Origin: Chara braunii
Taxonomy: Eukaryota > Streptophyta > Charophyceae > Charales > Characeae
Assembly: GCA_003427395.1 (NCBI GenBank)
Contig: BFEA01000430.1
Span: 1,243,625-1,266,553, forward strand
DNA length: 22,929 nt
Reading direction: 5' to 3'
In this document: one piece after another, positions 17,476 through 22,929 of the stretch
Position numbering within the stretch: the stretch's first letter is position 1
Layout: the number at the start of each line of letters is the position of its first letter
Program-made: the position numbers and the translations under genes
The notes under the pieces: model-generated
Seen by the model: only the letters and a program-made list of their open reading frames with translations
Databases searched by the model: none
What the model was told of the DNA's origin: nothing

Positions 17476-18912
17476 TCATAGCTTCTTGGCCTCTGCATCC
17501 TTACGGACCGAGGCTGAAACCGACTTGACCCACTTGGCCGGGGTCTGTTTCTCCCCACTTTGCTTTTTTTTCTTCTCAGCCTTGTGGGTCTTCTTCATCA
17601 AGATGTCCTTGTAGGTTGGGGAGACTGGGTTTTGTGCAATTCCTTGGTAGTGCACACCTGTCTCCTGGTGGTGGTTGGGGTCGGTCTTAGGGTCATCCCC
17701 ATCTTCCATTTCTTCATCTCTGAGAGGAGGGGGGGTTCCCTTTCTGTTCCCTGTTTCTTGTTCTTTGTCTAGATCCTTCTCAGTTCCCCGGTTGGGAGGT
17801 GTCCCTTCAGTCCCCTTTCTCCCATCCGTCTCCGAATCTGCGTGCTGCGTACCCTTGTCTAGTTCTGTAGGGATGGGACCCTTCCCCACTCCTTCAGTAC
17901 TTGTCCCATCTTTCTCCTTCCTCCGACTCTGGTGTTTTTCTTTCCTGCTCCCTTTCGGATTCTTCGTCCCGTCTGAACTTCCCTCATTCCTTGTTTCCTT
18001 CCCCTTCCCCTTTGGGTCTTTTTCACCTGATGTGCCTTCCCCATCCTTATCCTTGTCCCTTCCGGAGGTTTTACTGGGTCTTTTAGAGGGACAGGAGTCG
18101 TCCTCGTCGGAGTTAAAGTGCTGACGACACTTCTTGCACCAAGGTGTTTATGCATGTACTACCTCGACTTCAATGTACCCTCCTTTTTTCATGTCAATAA
18201 TTAAATACGATTTACATCTGACTCGTGCAGCAGATTCCAAGTCGAATCTCACATTTACCAGTTCGGGGGAGGACTTTTCGGCATACGTATCATACTTTTT
18301 TCAGGATTTTGCCGAAGGCCTTTTCCAGTGCTGCCTGGAGGGGTGGTCGTGCCGCCACCGGTATCTGTTTACACCTTATCCAGAAATACGAGTATCTCAT
18401 GGATTCGCGCCAGTAAAACAGCTCCTGCTCTGACATCCATGGCCGAAAGGAGAGAGTGTAGGTTTTATCTCCTAACACAATTTTGTCTTCCTTTTTCCGG
18501 AGCAGCCAGGTCGCAAAATTTGCGGTGCGGAGGCAATATATGTGGTCAGATTGTAGCCTTCATTATGGAATACCCCCCGTTTTGGTGGGGCATCGATGAC
18601 TCGACTGTTTGCCCACCCGTTTTCATACAATGTCATCCGTGTGAGGCGAATTTTGACTTTAACCGGGATGGACTTCGAATCACCTCCAAAGAAGACTGAC
18701 ACTGCATTCTCCCTTAGCCATTCCTCTTGGATGGCATATACCTCTGGGTTGACTACGACACCTACGTAGTCTTCTCCCACTTCCACGCTATCTAGGTTGA
18801 GGTTTTCGGGCAGCAACCCTTCATTAATACAATCCGACAAGATCCCTTTAATCCTGTTCTTTTCCGCTGGATTCATCACTGTGACAACCCGATCTTCCCT
18901 AACCTCACCCAT
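17476..18912 (-). pseudogene. LINE ORF1 (Gag-like RNA-binding protein), three lesions
   Basis: ORF1 proteins coat LINE RNA. The ATG at 18912 begins MGEVREDRVVTVMNPAEKN. The first frame ends at 18472; the natural frame changes near 18525 to one containing VLGDKTYTLSFRPWM and YSYFWIRCKQIPV, which resembles the DUF4283-type domain of plant LINE ORF1. A second shift in the A run near 18295 leads into ELVNVRFDLESAARVRCKS. After a TAA at 18150-18148 comes a Cys/His cluster, WCKKCRQHF...C, possibly a degenerate zinc knuckle, then about 200 Lys/Glu/Thr-rich residues ending in KDAEAKKL at 17476. Apart from these three lesions the coding sequence is continuous, about 480 residues. DUF4283 assignment is by pattern only. 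Confidence 0.7.
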
Positions 18913-19498
18913 TGCGTCAACAGGGTGAAATCTACCCCCAAAAAACAACAGAGGTTTCTCCTATAGTATAGTACTCCTACGAAGCAAACTCTCAACTCTT
19001 AAATCAAAACTTATAATATTCGTAATAATAAAAAAACAGTAAGGAAGCCAATATAAATAGGGATAAGCCTGCAAACTCATATGTCCCACCCTGAGCTTTC
19101 CGGGGAAAGAGACTTACCCATACTTCCGCTCCGAAGAGTTATCCCTGTGTGGGTCTTGAGTCTTGAGCCTTCTCATCGGCCGACCCCGAGACCCGGAGCT
19201 GTGAGATGTTGCTAACTCACATGCTTCGGGGTCCTGCATACCAACCTTGGACGCCCCGGTAACGGCATCCATCTCTCTTCCTGGTTATAGCGAAAGCCTA
19301 AAAGAGAGAGGAGAGATGGCTAGGAGCGATGGATAGGTAAAAAACGAGAGCGCGTCATTGCCAACCAGATTAACCCTAATAGCGCTTACGCGGTAAACAC
19401 CGCGGAAGCTGTGTTCAGCTCTGGCGATTAGCGCTAATTTTCGCCGCCCGGCTGCCGCCTGCGGCCCACGTTCCGATTCTGGGTCGGCGCCCAAATTG
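18913..19498 (-). other. Probable LINE 5' leader with a possible 5' exon
   Basis: On the minus strand an ATG at 19272 opens 51 codons (MDAVTGASKVGMQDPEACEL...) ending at GG|GTAAGTC, a strong splice donor (GT at 19117-19116). The acceptor TTTTTTGGGGGTAG|A (AG at 18933-18932) would join in frame to FHPVDAMGEVRE of ORF1, removing 186 bp. Without splicing this is simply a leader with an upstream ORF. Small dyads occur at about 19383-19412. No other gene is visible. Confidence 0.45.
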
Positions 19499-19732
19499 GA
19501 AAAATAGTAAGTTTTGACGAAATGTCTGTTACTAGAAGTTCAAAGGAAATCGCAGGAAATACAAACTTCCGTCTTTCCCGGAACATAACACACCCTAAAA
19601 ATGAATGTAAACAAGCTATATTTCTGGTCAGATACAGCCAAAATAAGGGTGCGTTGTGTTCGGGGGAAGACCGTAGTACAGCTGTACCATTCCATATTTT
19701 TATTTTGGGGTAACTTCGGCCCAGTCACGAAA
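19499..19732. other. Non-coding spacer
   Basis: AT-rich, with no gene, RNA or element signature that I recognise. Its last 40 bp (TTTTTATTTT followed by GGGTAA) weakly resemble 20503-20541 in direct orientation. Confidence 0.6.
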
Positions 19733-20154
19733 ACAGTTTGTAATTGCATTCGAAACTGCGTTTTAGCAGTTTAGTCAGGGCCCGAGTTTCAATTGCAGTT
19801 GAAACTCGGGCTGCCTTTCCGTAGCAGTTCAGTCAGGGCCCTCGTCTATCCACGAACAGCAGATAAACAAAANAAAAAAAAAAACATCCCTTACGCTGTG
19901 ATTGCGGTCCGATACAGGATGCTACAGTACTCGTCTGGAACTCAATGAAGAGTGGAATCCGCCCTGCCTACAGGGACCTCACAACAAGAAACAAAAAAGG
20001 AAAATGACCTGTTTCATGTTCTCTCACTTCCTGGCCAGATACATTCGTCAGAGCACTGGTGACCTGAAGTTCCTCGTTTCTTTACTTTTTTATTTCTTCT
20101 TTTTCTTTTTTCTTTTTTTGGCCTCCATCCCACCGAGCCCCCCACTTTTCTAAG

Positions 20155-20187
<33 letters not shown>

Positions 20188-20487
20188 GAAAAGTAGGCTA
20201 CTCTTGAGACTTCGAGTTCGCCTGTGAAGGGTAGTGCCTGCGAATCTCGGCTGTGGCCGAGACAGCTCGGCCCTGGCCAATCTGGGGTGTGGCGGAGACA
20301 TCTCGGCCGTGGCCAGTCTGGGGTGTGGCCGAGACATCTCGGTCGTGGCCCAACGGCCATGTGCCTGACTGAACTGCTAGAAAAGCCAGCTCGAGTTTCA
20401 AACTGCTAAAACTAGTTTCAAATGCGATTGAAACTCGGGCCCTGACTAAACTGCTAGAACGCAGTTTCAAATGCAATTACAAACTGT
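19733..20487. mobile_element. Inverted-repeat (foldback/MITE-like) element, about 755 bp
   Basis: Left arm 19733-19842 and right arm about 20362-20487 are inverted copies, starting ACAGTTTGTAATTGCATT at each outer edge. The right arm has an extra copy of the TTTTAGCAGTTT motif. The left arm contains its own perfect 12-bp hairpin (CCCGAGTTTCAA, about 19780-19810). The interior holds an A run with an N at 19873, poly(T) (about 20157-20184) and the 36-bp minisatellite. No transposase and no clean target duplication are visible, so the class is open. Confidence 0.75.
20245..20352. repeat. 36-bp minisatellite, three units, each with a dyad
   Basis: Units 20245-20280, 20281-20316 and 20317-20352. 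Every unit contains GGCCGAGACATCTCGGCC or a near variant, an 18-bp imperfect palindrome. The 12-residue periodicity of the open frames across it is only a consequence of the 36-bp period. Confidence 0.92.
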
Positions 20488-20737
20488 AACCTCTTTTATT
20501 TTTATTTTTTGGGTAAGTTCAGTTGTGGCACAGACGAGTTTAAAAAGGGAATTAAAATATAACGCTAATAGTTGGTGTAGGTGAAATGCTAGATTAGAGG
20601 TATTCAGCCTTCATGGCATCTGTGAACTTGATTTGGGATCATCATTGGGCATTCGGTTCGGCCCATTGCCATAAGCTAAACTGGCTGATGCTGCCAGCAT
20701 AACCCGGGGTAGAACTGTGGGGACGAAAAACAAAAAG
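20488..20737. other. Non-coding spacer
   Basis: AT-rich to balanced sequence between two inverted-repeat elements. I see no gene, RNA or repeat structure in it. Confidence 0.6.
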
Positions 20738-21023
20738 GGAAAAGTCATAAAACCTCCCCGCGGCAAAACCTTTGTATCCATAACCCCCCAAACAAAAGGG
20801 GCAACCAAGTGCCGCAGCTCCCAAAATTACTTCTGGTGTCATTTTTGCACCCTGGCTGGGCCGGTAACCGCATCTGTGTAACAACACTAACAATAGCGGG
20901 AAAGTGTTTTGCGGGGTGTAAAATTGACACCGAAAGTGATTTTGGGGCCTGGGGCACCTTTTTCCCCGTTTGGGGGGAAATGGATACAAAGGTTTTGTTG
21001 CAGGGAGGTTTTACGACTTTTCC
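20738..21023. mobile_element. Second foldback element, about 286 bp
   Basis: Arms 20738-20854 and 20911-21023 are inverted copies of each other at roughly 80-85% identity, with shared blocks GGAAAAGTC, AAAACCTCCC, AAAACCTTTGTATCCAT and CCCCCCAAAC. The loop is 56 bp. There is no coding capacity. The size and near-complete dyad fit a MITE or foldback element. Target duplications are not evident. Confidence 0.75.
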
Positions 21024-21082
21024 AAACAAAAGCGGAAAACAAAATCACACGTGGGTAACAAAATTGCGCACTGCGGGGCGGC

Positions 21083-21430
21083 GGCGTGCTAGCGCAGCGG
21101 TAAGCGCGTCGCTATTACGGTGCGTGGGCAGCGGGGGATCGCACGGGGGTAGCTGTGAATAAGCTATGCTTACCCAGAACTTGCTGTTGGGTATGGCGGA
21201 GGCGGAGGGGTGATAGAGCGCGTGGGCGCTGAGGTGGAGGCCGCTTCGAGGGGGCACAACACTGCACCTGCCATAGCCTAGTCTTGGTCAATGACAGTTG
21301 GTAATCCTAGATTGGCCGTGAAAGGAAGGGGAGAGATGTGGGGTTGGTCAACCGGCAGGATCTGCGCACCGTACATATCAGTATTATCACCTGATCAGGG
21401 GCTTAGCCCTCTGATTACAGATACCTAACA
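21083..21430 (+). mobile_element. Possible tRNA-derived SINE
   Basis: At 21089-21109 the sequence TAGCGCAGCGGTAAGCGCG has a perfect D-arm (GCGC, loop AGCGGTAA, GCGC) and fits the Pol III A box. A weak B-box-like GGGGATCGCACG follows about 45 bp later. The anticodon and T arms do not fold well, so it is not a functional tRNA. A possible SINE body runs to a hairpin near 21398-21419 (AGGGGCTTAGCCCTCTGA). No poly(A) or target duplication is seen. Confidence 0.35.
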
Positions 21431-21779
21431 CTATTATGATTGCGGCGGATGCATTTTTTCATCTGAGTGAAGAGCTGGAGATGAAGGAAGAGAGTACATC
21501 GACAAACGTCAACTTCCGGGAGAGAGATGATGGACTTCACACTGCGACTGGTATCGCCCACTGTTGCTGGCAAATTGCTGACAGGCTTCAGCGACGACCA
21601 CCGGGTCCACTGTCGCCGATGCTCCTGCTTTGGACGTGGTGTTGCTCAGGACCTCCTGATCCTTGGATCTCTGATGGATTATTCATTGTGTTCATGAACA
21701 ACACAACTGTTAGACTGTATAGGTTTGGAATAGGCGTTCGGTGAACATCAATTCTAGGTGCTTAGGTTGCTAGTAGGCC

Positions 21780-21783
<4 letters not shown>

Positions 21784-21841
<58 letters not shown>

Positions 21842-21842
21842 G
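21784..21842. repeat. Compound microsatellite (GT)n(AG)n
   Basis: GT units to 21820, then AG units to about 21842. Reverse-complement type of the tract at 1-72. Confidence 0.97.
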
Positions 21843-22040
21843 CGTACGCTATTTTCATGTATTGCCTGTGATTTCGAATTGATGAAGAGTTGGATTCGTT
21901 TTACTGCCTATGAGCTTATTAGGGTAGGGCTTGGCAATTACGGGAGAGCTTGGTTCATTCGCTGTTGAGAACGGGATTGGGTCTTTTCCTTGTTGGATCG
22001 CTGAATTGTTAACCTCCGTAACTGTGTTTGGTTTGAATGG

Positions 22041-22162
22041 GTGCATCATGAATTCGGCTCTTTGGTTGTGATTTACTACTTCCTTGTGAAAACGCGAAGA
22101 GGTGTATCACGATTTTGGCTCTCTCGTTGTGATTCACTACTTTCTACTGAAAACGCTGAATT
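22041..22162. repeat. 61-bp tandem duplication
   Basis: 22041-22101 and 22102-22162 share GTGNATCANGA, TTCGGCTCT/TTTGGCTCT, GTTGTGATT and TGAAAACGC. About 75-80% identical, two units. Confidence 0.85.
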
Positions 22163-22929
22163 TAGGCTTGTGTTGGGTTTTGACTGGTTTTGTGAAATTA
22201 GGCTGCTTAGCTTCGTGATGGTTGTCGAGTGGTTACGCTAACTAGGTATTCGGTGATAGCAATTTGTTTGGTTGGCTGGAAGTTCAGTACACTAGAATTG
22301 AATTTTTGAAATTGCGTTCGTTCATTAATGGTTCGTTAGTAGTAGCTAGGGTTACTTAATGGTGGTTAGTACACTAGAGTAATCTTAAGTTGTGCTTGTT
22401 TCTTAATGGTGGTTAGTACTGGTTAGGGTTTGAGTAATCTTTGATTGGCTTTAGATTGGTTAGAGGTGGCTAGGGTTGAGTCACTCTCATGGAATTTTGG
22501 CTGCAGTTGGGGATGGGATTGGTCGGGAGTGAGTGCTTTTCCCAGCCTCGTATGGCTGCGCTTCATATGTAAGGGACGCTGGATCCGTTTTCCAGCATAT
22601 AATGGGACGGTTGAGTTGTTTGGAAAAAAACAAAAAACAAAATCGCCCTAACTTGATTTTTTTATTTCTTTTTTAACCGCCCTAACTTGATTTTGCAACA
22701 TAAGAAGTACGATTTTAAGGGGAGGGGGGGAGGGGGGGGGGGGAGAACAAGGACAACAAAATCACACGTGGGCAACAAAATCGCACGCCAAGTTCGAAAA
22801 GAGCAACGAAGGCATCACCCTTACGACAGTCAAAAAAAAAAAAAATTTAATATCTGATCCGTGGTCCATCGGACCACACGATAGTAAATTATTTTTTCTG
22901 GGGCACGGAGGGGTCGTACGGGTAAGCTT

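Larger units (their letters stand above)
10754..18912 (-). mobile_element. Decayed L1-type LINE (non-LTR retrotransposon)
   Basis: Minus-strand order: ORF1 (18912-17476), a repeat-rich interruption, a second long ORF (16937-15384), endonuclease tail, RT (14595-13303), zf-RVT tail (to 11104), 3' UTR, and an A18 tail seen as T18 at 10754-10771. The bases before the tail (TTTGAATGCAATGTTTCAAC) are typical of plant LINE 3' ends. There are many stops and frameshifts. It contains two nested insertions (12550-13207 and 15431-15484). The 5' boundary is not proven: the leader may reach 19498, where an 8-bp GAAAAATA matches 10745-10752, but that A-rich match also occurs elsewhere by chance. Confidence 0.85.
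21431..22929. other. Non-coding AT-rich region
   Basis: No supportable gene. It holds the GT/AG microsatellite, a 61-bp duplication (22041-22162), degenerate CTTAATGGTGGTTAGTAC repeats (about 22354 and 22404), G-runs at about 22722-22743, and a second copy of a 32-bp motif shared with 21038-21069. The texture resembles plant intron or UTR sequence, but I find no exon to support that. Confidence 0.6.

Noticed and set aside
10745-19506. GAAAAATA as the LINE target-site duplication
   Set aside because: The 8-bp A-rich match also occurs at 17147 and 17367, and at 10753 a base separates it from the poly(T); too weak to fix the 5' boundary.
20198-20476. Minus and plus frames with 12-residue repeats
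   Set aside because: Explained by the 36-bp minisatellite, with no codon evidence.
19691-20541. Direct repeat (TTTTTATTTT...GGGTAA) as target duplication of the inverted-repeat element
   Set aside because: Only about two thirds of positions match and it is not adjacent to the right arm edge; likely low-complexity coincidence.
21431-22929. Host gene 5' region with long intron
   Set aside because: The composition is suggestive but no exon, splice pair or conserved protein is visible.
1-22929. CRISPR array, bacterial operon, rRNA or prophage
   Set aside because: No spaced identical repeats of the right form, no prokaryotic gene organisation, and no rRNA or phage sequence recognised; the content is eukaryotic retroelements.

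Overview
The window looks like a transposable-element cluster from a plant-lineage (streptophyte) nuclear genome. Three things point there: a chromodomain-bearing Ty3/gypsy element, an L1-type LINE with a plant-style zf-RVT tail and poly(A) end, and TTTAGGG-type motifs. The pol protein and the long GC-neutral repeats remind me of the charophyte alga Chara braunii, but no database search was possible, so this is an inference. Isolated Ns and one N-rich patch indicate a draft assembly. I see no convincing host gene, rRNA, tRNA or CRISPR array.

Layout. 1-630: microsatellites and degenerate repeats that form the target of the first insertion. 631-9961: a complete Ty3/gypsy chromovirus on the minus strand, with two 313-bp LTRs, a perfect 5-bp target duplication (ATGGC), a tRNA-iMet-like primer-binding site, a structured leader, gag, pol (protease, RT, RNase H, integrase, chromodomain) and a 1.1-kb 3' region. 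Gag and pol are broken by several in-frame stops and a frameshift, and a 371-bp piece of integrase is present twice around a single N. 9962-10753: target sequence, GA and C/T-rich repeats and a probable Helitron 3' end. 10754 to at least 18912: an old, decayed LINE on the minus strand (ORF1, then endonuclease, RT and zf-RVT), itself hit twice: by a second copy of the same LTR family (12550-13207, AGTGG duplication, interior missing at an N) and by a 54-bp poly(A)-tailed fragment (15431-15484, 16-bp duplication). 18913-19500: probable LINE leader with a possible spliced 5' exon. 19500-22929: two inverted-repeat (foldback) elements, a 36-bp minisatellite, a possible tRNA-like SINE head, microsatellites and AT-rich non-coding DNA.

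Order of events read from nesting: LINE insertion first; then the LTR family inserted into it (its LTRs differ by about 4.5%); the 631-9961 copy is younger (8 differences in 313 bp, about 2.6%). The window is best understood as a stratified record of retroelement insertion and decay. The most useful observations are the exact boundaries, the assembly-collapse signatures, the stop-CC-ATG gag/pol junction, the foldback elements and the candidate intron in the LINE leader.
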